Part shown: piece by piece, positions 16,364 to 26,520 of the stretch
How positions within the stretch are numbered: the stretch's first letter is position 1
How the letters are laid out: each line of letters starts with the position of its first letter
NCBI GenBank assembly: GCA_002243285.1
Contig: CP022585.1
Location: 2,530,641-2,594,640, forward strand
DNA from: Candidatus Fluviicola riflensis
GTDB lineage: Bacteria; Bacteroidota; Bacteroidia; Flavobacteriales_D; Crocinitomicaceae
Direction of reading: 5' to 3'
DNA: 64,000 bases
Translations under genes and position numbers: made by a program
Notes under the pieces: generated by a model
The model's input: only the letters and a program-made list of their open reading frames with translations
Told to the model about the DNA's origin: nothing
Databases searched by the model: none

Positions 16364-17364
16364 GTTACTGGAATGAATTGATAAACATTCGTTACAAATT
16401 TTTCGGTGGTTTCTTTCAGGGAAGTATATGAAATTCCACCGGCTGCATAACCGTGCCCGCCGCCTTCAAAATGAGCAGCAGCCAGTTCGTTGACTTTGTA
16501 ACTGCCTTTTGAGCGGAAAGAGATTTTGACTGCTCCGTCTTTTTCAACAAACAATGCCGCCATCTGAATTCCCTGGATTCCCAGGACCTGATTGACCAAA
16601 CCTTCGGTGTCACCTTTGCGGTAGTTGAACCGTTCCAATTCGTCAGCAGAAAGTGAAATATACGCAATCGGAAGATCTTCCAGGCAAACAAGCTTTTCAG
16701 ACAAAGCATAACCGCGCAAGCGAATGCGATCAATGGTATTGGTATCGTAAATTTGTTCGTGGATTTGGTAGTGAACCACTCCGGCTTCCATCAAATGTGC
16801 TAAAACGCGGTGTGTGTGCGGGTTCACGGAAGGAAAACGGAATGATCCCGTATCGGTCATGATCCCCAAATAGATGCATGTGCCGATTGTGGCATCCAGA
16901 TCTGAAAGAATTCCGGCTTCATCCATCCATTCATACAATAACTGTGCGGTTGAGCATGCGCTGGTTTCGGAAATACGGAATTGGCAAAAATCGGACGGAT
17001 TCAAGTGATGATCGATCATTATTTTCACTCCCGGAGCTTGTTCCAGGAACGGTTGCATTTCCTTCCCTACCCGGCCTGGTTCATTGAAATCGAGGCAGCA
17101 AATGACTTCTGCATCAGCAAGAAGTTTTTTCGCTTCTTCGGTATGTTCATCAAAAGCTACGATTGTTGACTGTTCCGGCACCCAATGTAAGAATTCGGGA
17201 GCAGGATCAGGATGGACCACACGCACATCTTTGCCCCATTTTTTGAGTAAATGGTATAATGCCATGGAGCTACCGATTGAATCACCATCAGGTGATTTGT
17301 GTGCTACAATAACAATGCGTTTGGCTGTTTGAATGGCCGATAAAATAGATTGTGCTTCTGACAT
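16360..17364 (-). CDS. nrnA: DHH-family phosphoesterase, oligoribonuclease / pAp phosphatase NrnA
   Basis: This 334-residue cytoplasmic enzyme degrades short oligoribonucleotides and 3'-phosphoadenosine 5'-phosphate. It has the DHH metal motifs AHKSPDGDSIGS, CLDFNEPGR and IDHHLNPS, and the DHHA1 substrate loop EGGGHGYAAGGISY at the end. The start is placed at ATG 17364. A longer frame starting at GTG 17418 would begin on the edge of the upstream gene's terminator, so it is rejected. It is the first gene of the operon with the two FKBP lipoproteins, overlapping the next gene by 4 bases. Confidence 0.9.
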   Translation of the reverse strand: MSEAQSILSAIQTAKRIVIVAHKSPDGDSIGSSMALYHLLKKWGKDVRVVHPDPAPEFLHWVPEQSTIVAFDEHTEEAKKLLADAEVICCLDFNEPGRVGKEMQPFLEQAPGVKIMIDHHLNPSDFCQFRISETSACSTAQLLYEWMDEAGILSDLDATIGTCIYLGIMTDTGSFRFPSVNPHTHRVLAHLMEAGVVHYQIHEQIYDTNTIDRIRLRGYALSEKLVCLEDLPIAYISLSADELERFNYRKGDTEGLVNQVLGIQGIQMAALFVEKDGAVKISFRSKGSYKVNELAAAHFEGGGHGYAAGGISYTSLKETTEKFVTNVYQFIPVT

Positions 17365-17414
17365 ATTTTCCGGAGCCTGTTCAGACTCAGTTTTTAATTT
17401 GATTACGCTCTTTT

Positions 17415-17449
17415 TCACGAAAAAAGCCTCGTAACGAATACGAGGCTTT
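17415..17449 (-). terminator. Rho-independent terminator after 17469-17948
   Basis: An 11-bp perfect stem (17423-17433 with 17439-17449, AAAGCCTCGTA on the minus strand) with a five-base loop is followed on the minus strand by a T run. It lies about 20 bases past the stop of the gene at 17469. Confidence 0.85.
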
Positions 17450-17468
17450 CCATGAAAGGTTTCAGTTC

Positions 17469-17948
17469 TCAGAACCCTAATTTTGTCGTTTTTTTATCTT
17501 CTACCAATACACCAACACATGTCGGTTTTTTAGGATCACCACCCGAAAGGGAAACAGCCACGAAAATCTTACGTGATTTGTCGGTTGTGAACTCAATTGG
17601 TTCGGAACCTGCTTCGTTGGAATTTGCCAACACGTGTTTTGTGCGTTTGTAAGTCACTTTACCGTCGACCATTTTCTTTTCTACAGTCATTTCGTAGATC
17701 TCAAAACTGATTGTTCCTGCAGCAGGATTGGCCAGTTTTGACGAAAGTCGATAATCCATTCCGTCTTGTGCGATAAACGACATTTCGTATGTATCGCCTG
17801 ATTTAACGGAACCAGAACGCGATTGCGAGTTTACGCCGTAACTATCTTTGGTTTTCGATTTTGTTTTAACGATGCTTTCAGCAGTCGGACATTGTGCGTA
17901 TGCGGCTGAAACACATACAACGAGGAAAGTCAATAATAGTGCTTTCAT
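17469..17948 (-). CDS. Secreted hypothetical protein
   Basis: This 159-residue protein (start at ATG 17948; a TTG two codons earlier is rejected) has a signal peptide ending about AAYAQ. The mature part has SVKSGDTYEMSFIAQDGMDYRL and later IEFTTDKSRKIFVAVSLSGG. This reads as a compact beta sandwich with one disulfide possible between the early Cys and the late TCVGV Cys. The pattern resembles small periplasmic beta-sandwich proteins of Bacteroidota. No family can be named. It lies 10 bases downstream of the lipoprotein gene 17959-18831, so the two are probably one transcript. Confidence 0.68.
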   Translation of the reverse strand: MKALLLTFLVVCVSAAYAQCPTAESIVKTKSKTKDSYGVNSQSRSGSVKSGDTYEMSFIAQDGMDYRLSSKLANPAAGTISFEIYEMTVEKKMVDGKVTYKRTKHVLANSNEAGSEPIEFTTDKSRKIFVAVSLSGGDPKKPTCVGVLVEDKKTTKLGF

Positions 17949-17958
17949 AATCAATCAA

Positions 17959-18831
17959 TTATTTGTTGGAAATGATTTTAGTTCGGATAGCTTCTACACG
18001 GGCTTTGAGGTCGTTGAAGCATTTTTCGGTCATTTTGCATTCTTCACCACCCGAAAAATTGAGTTTCCCATTAGCGTTTTCTACTTTAGTTTCGCTTGAT
18101 GAACAATCCATTTCTTCATATACTTTCAGAATGCTTTCGATTTCTTTGGCGTAAGCAGCTACATCTTTATTGTCCTGGTAGCTTACCAAAAATTCGGATA
18201 AGTTTTCAGCAACAATTTTCTGTCCCACAATAGCTTTTTCCAGTTTAGGGCTTTTACCATAACCTTTCGAGCTTCCAAGCATCAGGTGCATCGATTCGAT
18301 CCAGCCACCTACAAGCATCAACGACAATTCATTTCCTTTGTCGATCTCGATCAAACGCTGAAATGTTTTGTTGTATGTTTCATCGCTCAGACGGAATAAC
18401 GAATCGGCATTCCCGTCCCATTTTTTGGCCAATTCACCCAATTCGGTTCCAAATACCTGCGCTACACCGATGTCACTTCCCAATTTTTCAAGTTTCCCGA
18501 AATACGTCAGGTATTTATTGGTCTCGTTGAAGCTTGTCAGGTAAGCCACATCCGCAGTATATACACCGAAATTCAGTGCTTTTTGCGCGGATGTATTATA
18601 GCTGTCTGCCGCATCGGGATTGTGCAATCCTTTGGTGTTTTTCACACCGTCCATTTTGGAAATCAACGCAAATTGCTCAGATGGCGAAGGAATGTTGAAA
18701 TCAATAAATGAAGGTGTTTCATTCGTTGCCTCAGTAGTAGCTTCGGCATCAATTGTTTTCTTTTCTTCGCCTCCTCCACAAGCGGACAGAATAAGGGTTA
18801 ACCCAGCGAATAGAACCAACGATTTTCTCAT
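17959..18831 (-). CDS. Conserved hypothetical lipoprotein
   Basis: This 290-residue lipoprotein has the lipobox LILSACGGGEE, then a charged Thr/Glu-rich linker (about 22-45). A helical domain with NFGVYTADVAYLTSFNET and LSLMLVGGWIESMHLMLG follows. The helical pattern is seen in uncharacterised lipoproteins common across Bacteroidota. The 3' end has GGEECKMTEKCFND, with two Cys that could pair. It forms a likely two-gene unit with 17469-17948. Function unknown. Confidence 0.72.
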   Translation of the reverse strand: MRKSLVLFAGLTLILSACGGGEEKKTIDAEATTEATNETPSFIDFNIPSPSEQFALISKMDGVKNTKGLHNPDAADSYNTSAQKALNFGVYTADVAYLTSFNETNKYLTYFGKLEKLGSDIGVAQVFGTELGELAKKWDGNADSLFRLSDETYNKTFQRLIEIDKGNELSLMLVGGWIESMHLMLGSSKGYGKSPKLEKAIVGQKIVAENLSEFLVSYQDNKDVAAYAKEIESILKVYEEMDCSSSETKVENANGKLNFSGGEECKMTEKCFNDLKARVEAIRTKIISNK

Positions 18832-18957
18832 TGCAGTGTATTTAATTTGAATGCTAAACTACTATTTTTCTTTTATTTTGATATGTTTTGAAACGTTTAA
18901 TTTCAAATCAAATGAATGATCTTCATTTCCGAATATATAACATCTGAATCATCGTCA

Positions 18958-19019
18958 GTCCCATAGGGACGTAATATTTTAGCACATCATGCATATCATT
19001 AATATCCGCCCCGTAGGGT
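18958..19019 (-). repeat. Two-palindrome repeat module, reverse copy
   Basis: Read on the minus strand it has ACCCTACGGGG starting at 19019 and, 42 bases later, ATATTACGTCCCTATGGGAC ending at 18958. It is the same two-part module as 19043-19105 and 22534-22596 but slightly degenerate and inverted, lying back-to-back with the next copy. Confidence 0.65.
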
Positions 19020-19042
19020 CGGGACAAAATAAACAATGTCTT

Positions 19043-19105
19043 ACCCCTACGGGGTAAATTTCTATTTCATGATTTCGATTCTACCATATTGCGTCCCTAC
19101 GGGAC
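19043..19105 (+). repeat. Two-palindrome repeat module, copy A
   Basis: The palindrome ACCCCTACGGGG (19043-19054) is followed exactly 43 bases on by ATATTGCGTCCCTACGGGAC (19086-19105). The same two parts at the same 43-base pitch are at 22534-22596, whereas the sequence between them differs. It lies in the gap between the lipoprotein gene at 17959-18831 and dapA. Confidence 0.75.
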
Positions 19106-19129
19106 GGACAATATGAACCGATAGCTGTT

Positions 19130-20017
19130 CTACTTCGCTAAAATCGTTGACAATTGCTTCGTTTCTGCAATGATCGCCTGGCGTAAACCGTCTGAAACCT
19201 GTACAAGTGGTAAGCGCATGTGTGGCTGCATCCAACCAAGTTCTTCCAACGCGATTTTTACTCCGCCCGGGTTTCCTTCGGCAAAGAATAGTTTTGTAAC
19301 CGGCAACAAGTTGTAGTGTTCTTTGCGGGATGCGGCAAAATCGCCTTGCAAAGCGGTATGGACCATTGCAGAGAATTGTTTCGGGAATGCGTTGGCAACT
19401 ACGGAAATCACACCTTCGGCACCAGCAGCGATGAGCGGTAAGGTAATGGCATCGTCACCGGAAAGCAATAGAAAATCTGCCGGTTTGCAACGAATGATCT
19501 CCATTATTTGTTCCATGTTGCCCGATGCTTCTTTCATGGCAACCAGGTTCGGGACTTCCGACAGTTCAAGCGTGGTTTCAGCGGTCATGTTTGCACCGGT
19601 TCTTCCCGGCACGTTGTACATGATAATGGGCAAATCAGTAGCATTGGCAATTTCTTTGTAATGCGCCACAAAACCGCGTTGAATCGGTTTGTTGTAATAT
19701 GGAGCCACGGATAAAATACCGTCTACTCCTTTCGGGATTTTGGAAAACGCCTCACACACCGAACGCGTATCGTTTCCGCCAACACCATAAACGATGGGCA
19801 ATTTGCCATTATTTTCAAGCATCACAGTTTCCAGCACCTGCTGCTTTTCAGAAGCAGAAAGGGTTGGCGACTCGCCGGTAGTACCTTGTACGACCAAAAA
19901 ATCAGTTCCGCCTTCGATTTGCTCGCGCACCAAACGACGCAAAGCCGGAAAATCGATCGTCATGTCTGCCAAAAAAGGTGTCACTAATGCTACACCCGCT
20001 CCTGTAAACTGTTTCAT
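19130..20017 (-). CDS. dapA: 4-hydroxy-tetrahydrodipicolinate synthase
   Basis: This 295-residue aldolase condenses pyruvate with aspartate semialdehyde, the first committed step to diaminopimelate and lysine. Family landmarks are all present: VQGTTGESPTLS (residues 43-54), Y134 and R139 in YNVPGRTGAN, and the Schiff-base K162 in NLVAMKEASGN. Length is normal. It is monocistronic, with a -7-like box 28 bases upstream. The product feeds peptidoglycan synthesis as well as lysine. Confidence 0.95.
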   Translation of the reverse strand: MKQFTGAGVALVTPFLADMTIDFPALRRLVREQIEGGTDFLVVQGTTGESPTLSASEKQQVLETVMLENNGKLPIVYGVGGNDTRSVCEAFSKIPKGVDGILSVAPYYNKPIQRGFVAHYKEIANATDLPIIMYNVPGRTGANMTAETTLELSEVPNLVAMKEASGNMEQIMEIIRCKPADFLLLSGDDAITLPLIAAGAEGVISVVANAFPKQFSAMVHTALQGDFAASRKEHYNLLPVTKLFFAEGNPGGVKIALEELGWMQPHMRLPLVQVSDGLRQAIIAETKQLSTILAK

Positions 20018-20044
20018 GAAAAATGTATTACGCTATTGAGTTTG

Positions 20045-20052
20045 CAAAATTA
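20045..20052 (-). promoter_or_regulatory. -7 promoter element of dapA
   Basis: The minus strand reads TAATTTTG, a full TAnnTTTG match, 28 bases before the dapA ATG. No -33 TTG is clear at the usual distance. Confidence 0.35.
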
Positions 20053-20131
20053 ATGAATTCGCTGAATCAGCTGGTGAAATTGTGCGAATGAAACGGTTAT
20101 TTATCGGGATTCGGGAACCTCACGTTGTGAA

Positions 20132-20599
20132 TTATTCTTTTTCTGGTATAATCGTGAGCGAACAGGTGATTCCCACAGCGAAGTTCCGCGCCAATCGCTC
20201 TACACCAAAAATACTCCGTGAATGTCTCCCTTTTTCGCCCAAGACGTTTACAAACAGATCAGATGCACCGTTTACGATAGTAGGCGCATCATCCCAATCA
20301 GCGGTTGCTTGATAAAAACCATCCATGTGGTTGATTCCTACCAATCGTTCCATTCCGATTGATTTGTCAATATGAGCCAATACGTTAAGTGCGCAAAGCT
20401 GCATAGCTTTGTATCCGTCTTCGGTGGTCAATTCACTGCCTAATTTGCCTTTAAAAAGCCACTCATCACCATTTTTAGGGAATTGAATAGCGATGTAAGC
20501 AATATTACCGCGGATATTGACGGAAACATAATTACCTCCGGGTTTTGAAACTGTTGGAAGGGTTAATCCGAGTTCGCTGAGTTTTTCCTGAATGGTCAT
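20132..20599 (-). CDS. RidA / YjgF-like family protein
   Basis: This 155-residue protein is of the YjgF/YER057c/UK114 (RidA) superfamily, longer than canonical RidA and closer to the subgroup with an N-terminal extension. Landmarks are GGNYVSVNIRGNIAYIAIQFP at 21-41 (region only), GYKAMQLCALNVLAHIDKSI, and RSIFGVERLARNFAVGITCS near the C-terminus. Canonical RidA hydrolyses reactive enamine/imine intermediates; this subgroup's activity is not established. The frame lies upstream of dapA with its own -7-like box. Confidence 0.82.
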   Translation of the reverse strand: MTIQEKLSELGLTLPTVSKPGGNYVSVNIRGNIAYIAIQFPKNGDEWLFKGKLGSELTTEDGYKAMQLCALNVLAHIDKSIGMERLVGINHMDGFYQATADWDDAPTIVNGASDLFVNVLGEKGRHSRSIFGVERLARNFAVGITCSLTIIPEKE

Positions 20600-20601
20600 G
20601 G

Positions 20602-20625
20602 GAGTTTGTGAGTTTGTGAGTTTGT
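20602..20625. repeat. 8-base tandem repeat
   Basis: Three copies of GAGTTTGT lie immediately upstream of the RidA-like start. A related unit (GAGTTGGT) is repeated at 37798-37829. Its position at gene edges suggests part of a dispersed intergenic family or a length-variable tract. Confidence 0.6.
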
Positions 20626-20630
20626 ATAAA

Positions 20631-20638
20631 CAAAAATA
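20631..20638 (-). promoter_or_regulatory. -7 promoter element of the RidA-like gene
   Basis: The minus strand reads TATTTTTG, matching TAnnTTTG, about 32 bases upstream of the ATG. The 8-base tandem repeat lies between it and the gene, within the presumed leader. Confidence 0.35.
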
Positions 20639-20671
20639 CCAAACTGACTCAAGGAATAACAGTTATTTGAC

Positions 20672-21391
20672 CTAAAAACGTTCCGACCAATTCAACCCTT
20701 GTGGTAATTCCTGGTTGGAAAATTCAATATGCACTACCCTTCTTCTTTTTCTATTGAGCGTGCGGGAAGAACTATGAAGTAATAATGGTTTCATGATCAT
20801 AATACCTCCGGCAGGAACTTCACAAGAGACTTCTTCTTCAATTTCCCAATCGATGGTTTCAGGCCGGTAAATTCCTTTCAAATGTGATCCGGGAACAATC
20901 TTTAACGCACTATTTTCTTCATTGGTATCATCGAGGTGAATGCGTATTGTAAATCCATTTTCAAGAATCGTTGTCGGAGGTTGAACGGCAAATTGATCTT
21001 GTTTTACTGTCCAGGGACCGAATCCGTCTAATGCGACTTTCTTATCAACCGAAATAGTCAGATCCTGGTGATAGGACACAAACCAATTGGAGGTTTCTGG
21101 CTTATCAAAATAAATACTTTTCACTACAAAATAATCTTTCCCAAAAAGATCATTGATTACCGATTTCAGCTTATCGTTCATGATCAAATCAACAGCATTC
21201 GGGACCGCTTTGAAAAACTGACGAATCGCAAAAAGATGGGTAGTTTTCATGAAAATAGCTGAAGAACTATCTGCATAATCAATTGCCTGTTGAATTATCT
21301 CAATTTCTTCGGATGTATAGATTTCCGGCAAAATGGTAAATCCTCGTTCATCAAAACCACTTTTAGAATTGTAGGAAGTTAACTGATTCAT
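20672..21391 (-). CDS. Phytanoyl-CoA dioxygenase (PhyH) family protein
   Basis: This 239-residue protein (ATG 21391; a TTG one codon earlier is unlikely) belongs to the Fe(II)/2-oxoglutarate-dependent PhyH family. The metal-binding pair is HQDLT (H-x-D) in the middle and LLLHSSSRT later. The 2-oxoglutarate-binding Arg probably follows in LNRKRRRVVHIEF. Family members hydroxylate lipids, antibiotics or amino acids. The substrate here is unknown. It overlaps the thioesterase gene by 1 base (TGATG), so it is translated with it. Confidence 0.85.
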   Translation of the reverse strand: MNQLTSYNSKSGFDERGFTILPEIYTSEEIEIIQQAIDYADSSSAIFMKTTHLFAIRQFFKAVPNAVDLIMNDKLKSVINDLFGKDYFVVKSIYFDKPETSNWFVSYHQDLTISVDKKVALDGFGPWTVKQDQFAVQPPTTILENGFTIRIHLDDTNEENSALKIVPGSHLKGIYRPETIDWEIEEEVSCEVPAGGIMIMKPLLLHSSSRTLNRKRRRVVHIEFSNQELPQGLNWSERF

Positions 21392-21816
21392 CAAAACCGT
21401 TTCCCTTCCAATTCCTCAATCCTATCGCGAATTTCTTTCGGAAAATTGACCTTTTCATTGCTTCCGAAGTCGAACATCACCATTACATCGTGTGCTTCGG
21501 CGACTAGTTCGTTCTTGTCATTGATCAGATGATGATGAATACCGAAACTCGTATTTTTGATAAATTCAACCCGTGAATGAACAGTTACCTGCCCGGGAAA
21601 GAAAAGCGGTAATTTAAAATCGCATTTACAGGAAGCAAGCATCGGGCCCACATTTGTTTCACGGTGCATCGTGTTGATTCCAATTGTTTCCCAATAATTG
21701 ACACGCGCCGCCTGAACGTATTTGAAAAACGAAACGTTGTTGACATGCCCGAAATAATCGAGTTCGCTCCAATCGATCCGAAGCTGCAATTTTGAAGGAA
21801 AAATGTGTTCGTTCAT
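21391..21816 (-). CDS. Acyl-CoA thioesterase, 4HBT / hotdog fold
   Basis: This 141-residue single hotdog-fold protein has the 4-hydroxybenzoyl-CoA thioesterase signature IDWSELDYFGHVNNVSFFKY at 14-33 (the catalytic Asp lies in this motif). It ends in a helix with RDRIEELEGKRF. It probably cleaves acyl-CoA; the substrate is unknown. It is the middle of a three-gene run of LysE-like exporter, thioesterase and PhyH oxygenase. It lies 1 base downstream of the LysE gene and overlaps the PhyH gene by 1 base. Confidence 0.87.
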   Translation of the reverse strand: MNEHIFPSKLQLRIDWSELDYFGHVNNVSFFKYVQAARVNYWETIGINTMHRETNVGPMLASCKCDFKLPLFFPGQVTVHSRVEFIKNTSFGIHHHLINDKNELVAEAHDVMVMFDFGSNEKVNFPKEIRDRIEELEGKRF

Positions 21817-21817
21817 A

Positions 21818-22444
21818 TCAGGTTGTTTCGTTAAAACATGTGTAAATTGCCATTAATCCGAATGCAGTGATCAAAATTCCTGAGAGCCTGTTGATCCACA
21901 ACAAGTGTGTATTTGTAACCTTCGACCGAAAAAAACTCACCGTAAAACTCAGGATCAGCCACCACAAAGCCGAGCCGAGGAAAACACCCAAAACCAGGAT
22001 CATCGACAGCGAATAATCGGTTTTTTCGGAACCCAATCCCATTCCTGCAAAGATAGCGAGAAACGATAAAATGGTCGACGGATTGGTAACCGTGAGAAAA
22101 AAGGTGGAAATGAAGTTGTAGAAAAGTCCTTTGCCCACAACAGTCGCTGATTTTTCTGGAGGTTTACTCAGGAAAGATTTTACGCCCAGAAACAGCAGGA
22201 ACAAGCCACCGATGAGTTTCATCCAGAATGCTTGTGTGAGTAAGAACGATGAAATCGCTGTGAGTCCGCAACCGGCAATGATTCCATAAACGGTATCAGC
22301 CATCGCGGCGCCCATTCCGGTTACAAATCCGGAAGTTCGTCCTTCGGTAAGCGTGCGTTTGATGGTGAGCACACCTATCGGCCCTACGGGCGCTGCGACG
22401 GAAAACCCGATGATCAATCCTTTTATGAAATAGTCTGCTACCAA
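21818..22444 (-). CDS. LysE family amino-acid exporter-like protein
   Basis: This 208-residue inner-membrane protein has about six hydrophobic helices. The LysE/RhtB opening reads GFSVAAPVGPIGVLTIKRTL at residues 13-32, and SFLSKPPEKS marks the usual cytoplasmic loop. The gene starts with TTG at 22444; an in-frame stop lies 15 bases upstream and no ATG fits. Family members export lysine, homoserine, threonine or related solutes. It heads a three-gene unit, with the thioesterase 1 base away. Confidence 0.85.
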   Translation of the reverse strand: MVADYFIKGLIIGFSVAAPVGPIGVLTIKRTLTEGRTSGFVTGMGAAMADTVYGIIAGCGLTAISSFLLTQAFWMKLIGGLFLLFLGVKSFLSKPPEKSATVVGKGLFYNFISTFFLTVTNPSTILSFLAIFAGMGLGSEKTDYSLSMILVLGVFLGSALWWLILSFTVSFFRSKVTNTHLLWINRLSGILITAFGLMAIYTCFNETT

Positions 22445-22533
22445 TTCCTTATAATTCTAATCCGCAGGCGGAGGTGACAAATATAAAAATCCAGCCCCAG
22501 ATGACGTAGATTTTCGTATAAACAGCATATCTC

Positions 22534-22596
22534 ACCCCTACGGGGCGAATGTTTTTAATGAATGATTTCATCTAAGATATTGCGTCCCTACGGGAC
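22534..22596 (+). repeat. Two-palindrome repeat module, copy B
   Basis: ACCCCTACGGGG (22534-22545) and ATATTGCGTCCCTACGGGAC (22577-22596) are exactly 43 bases apart, as in copy A at 19043-19105. It lies between ligA's stop and the LysE gene start. Directly after it comes an AT-rich CTGTGTAAATCTGTGAAATC tract related to the repeat at 47831-47935. Confidence 0.75.
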
Positions 22597-22658
22597 TATC
22601 TTATCTGTGTAAATCTGTGAAATCTGTGGCAAAACAAATCCTTAACATCATTCTGCGG

Positions 22659-24683
<2,025 letters not shown>

Positions 24684-24689
24684 TCAAAA

Positions 24690-24697
24690 CAAATATA
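24690..24697 (-). promoter_or_regulatory. -7 promoter element of ligA
   Basis: The minus strand reads TATATTTG, matching TAnnTTTG, about 22 bases upstream of the ligA ATG. No -33 TTG is visible at the usual distance. Confidence 0.4.
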
Positions 24698-24808
24698 ATG
24701 GGATTTGTTTACAGTAGCAGACTTCCTTCGTCAGTCGCTAAGTAATCAATATAGAATACTAATCTCATTAAAGAACGCTTCTATTGGGGATTCAAAAATA
24801 GTGTTCGC

Positions 24809-24846
24809 GAATTCTAGTGTTCGCAATATTGCGAACATTAAAATTC
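24809..24846. repeat. Long near-perfect palindrome upstream of ligA
   Basis: TGTTCGCAATATTGCGAACA (24818-24837) is a perfect 20-bp palindrome without a loop. It is extended by GAATTCTAG on the left and TTAAAATTC on the right, giving 38 bp with two mismatches. It lies between ligA and 24884-25663. It could be a dimer-binding operator or a hairpin in a read-through transcript. Confidence 0.6.
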
Positions 24847-24874
24847 TAAAATTTTCGAATTTGGAAAATTCATT

Positions 24875-24893
24875 TGCGGATTTTCAAAATCCG
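24875..24893 (-). terminator. Hairpin overlapping the stop of 24884-25663
   Basis: On the minus strand, CGGATTTT and AAAATCCG pair around the stop codon of the gene ending at 24884. There is no T run, so terminator function is uncertain; it may simply protect the mRNA end. Confidence 0.35.
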
Positions 24894-25663
24894 AATTTCT
24901 CCTTGAACTTCACCAGTTCCATTCGTACAATTCCACATCCACTGCAATAAATCGCCACCCCGCTTTTCGAAAGGATAAAATCAATCAGCGCCTGATCGGT
25001 CTGTCTAATTGTATAATTCTCATCCGTTTTCAAATCATAAAATCCCTGAATACCGAATAATTGTTTTTCCAGACAAGTTGAAGTAAGATAATTACGTAGT
25101 TTATTGATCTGCTTTTTTTCAACGTAGTCACTAATTTTAGCATATTCACCGGTCGGTATTGGCAATGAATATCTACCGCACTTTAATCCAAACTGAATGG
25201 AGGTGTTGAACAATTCATCCCTATTCAACGCCACCTGGTATGTTTGTTTGAATTCTTTGTTGACTTTCTTCATCAACCTGTTTGATTCAAACTGAAAAAC
25301 AGGAATACCTTCAATTACTTCAGATTCGAAAATTGAAGAAAGTGTATCTACTTTGGCAAAAACAATGGAGTCTTCGCTTTGAATAATTGAAATTTGATAC
25401 GTATCAAAATACCAGGAAGATCGCATCGAATCATATCCATAAGTATCTTCGATGTAAATGATTCGCTCATTAAACGATGGTGTCAGCGTTCGATTGTAAT
25501 AATCAAGTGTCCTTCCTCTTTCCCCAAGGTCAATAGAATCGAGGAACAAATCCAATTTCGCTGTTGTGCCATTATCCAACAACTCTTTCCAATCAATCGA
25601 GTGCTGCGACCAGGAAGTCATAGACAGGAATATTCCGACTACAAAAAGGATTATTACTCTCAT
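24884..25663 (-). CDS. Secreted hypothetical protein
   Basis: This 259-residue protein has a signal peptide (cleavage after TSWSQ, about residue 19). No known domain was recognised. The C-terminal part has a CSGCGIV motif with two Cys close together, and an additional Cys pair may occur earlier (KCGR, STCLE). The pattern is of a helical/beta periplasmic protein. The ATG overlaps the prmC stop by 4 bases, so it is translated after prmC, but nothing ties it to release-factor methylation. Confidence 0.65.
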   Translation of the reverse strand: MRVIILFVVGIFLSMTSWSQHSIDWKELLDNGTTAKLDLFLDSIDLGERGRTLDYYNRTLTPSFNERIIYIEDTYGYDSMRSSWYFDTYQISIIQSEDSIVFAKVDTLSSIFESEVIEGIPVFQFESNRLMKKVNKEFKQTYQVALNRDELFNTSIQFGLKCGRYSLPIPTGEYAKISDYVEKKQINKLRNYLTSTCLEKQLFGIQGFYDLKTDENYTIRQTDQALIDFILSKSGVAIYCSGCGIVRMELVKFKEKFGF

Positions 25664-26520
25664 ATCTTCACTCTTTTTGCCCGCAACATCCGAGCTTTTC
25701 CCTGTAAATCATTACGGATTTCGACCATCGAAAAACCGCCGGTATTTTCTACCATCTGTTTAGTTTCTTCCGCAAAATCTTCGTGGAGTTCAAAAAACAA
25801 CCAGCCACCAGGATTCAATTGTCGAATCGCCTTTTGTGTAATCGCTTCGTAAAACAACAAAGCACTTTCGTCAGGAACAAACAAAGCTATATGAGGCTCG
25901 AAATTTCGAACGTTGGAACGAATGAGTTCCTGCTCGTCTTGTGGAATGTATGGCGGATTGGAAATGATTACAGCTACTTTTTCGCCGGAATCATCTGCAG
26001 CAAGCGCGTCCCGCAATTCGAATGTTGCCGGTAATTTCAATGCTTCCGCATTCCGCTGAGCAACTTCCAGTGCTTCCGCTGACCAATCAAAACCAATCAC
26101 TTTCGATTCGGGAAACCGTTGTTTCAACGCCAGTGCAATACAACCTGATCCTGTGCACCAATCGATTATTGTTTCATTGAAACCGGGTTCCAGCGTTTCA
26201 GAAACCCATGCCACCAGTTCTTCTGTTTCGGGACGTGGAATCAATACTGCAGGCGAAACCGAGAGTTTGAGATTGTCGAAATAAGTGAATCCGGTAATGT
26301 ATTGCAATGGTTCGCCGGTTTTCAATCGCTGCAAAACATTTTCAAGTTTTGTGCAGAATTCGTCTGATTGCTCAACCGTTCGTTGCATCATTTGCTCGGA
26401 ATAGCCGAGTTCAAACAAATCTTCCAGGGCAAAACGAAACAGGTTATTGATTTCCCGCTCGGGATATAAATTGTTCAGTGTTTGCTGCCAATGCAGCTGA
26501 AGATCAGCGAGGGTTTTCAC
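25660..26520 (-). CDS. prmC: Peptide chain release factor N(5)-glutamine methyltransferase
   Basis: This 286-residue S-adenosylmethionine-dependent enzyme methylates the GGQ glutamine of release factors RF1 and RF2. The N-terminal helical substrate-binding domain (about 1-85) includes YITGFTYF; PETEELVAWV follows at the linker. The SAM-binding loop is IDWCTGSGCIALAL, and the catalytic NPPYIPQDE follows. It starts with GTG at 26520. Length is normal. It precedes the hypothetical gene 24884-25663, overlapping by 4 bases. Confidence 0.94.
   Translation of the reverse strand: MKTLADLQLHWQQTLNNLYPEREINNLFRFALEDLFELGYSEQMMQRTVEQSDEFCTKLENVLQRLKTGEPLQYITGFTYFDNLKLSVSPAVLIPRPETEELVAWVSETLEPGFNETIIDWCTGSGCIALALKQRFPESKVIGFDWSAEALEVAQRNAEALKLPATFELRDALAADDSGEKVAVIISNPPYIPQDEQELIRSNVRNFEPHIALFVPDESALLFYEAITQKAIRQLNPGGWLFFELHEDFAEETKQMVENTGGFSMVEIRNDLQGKARMLRAKRVKI

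Noticed and set aside
17365..17418. N-terminal extension of NrnA starting at GTG 17418
   Set aside because: It begins at the edge of the terminator of the upstream gene; ATG 17364 gives a normal DHH start.
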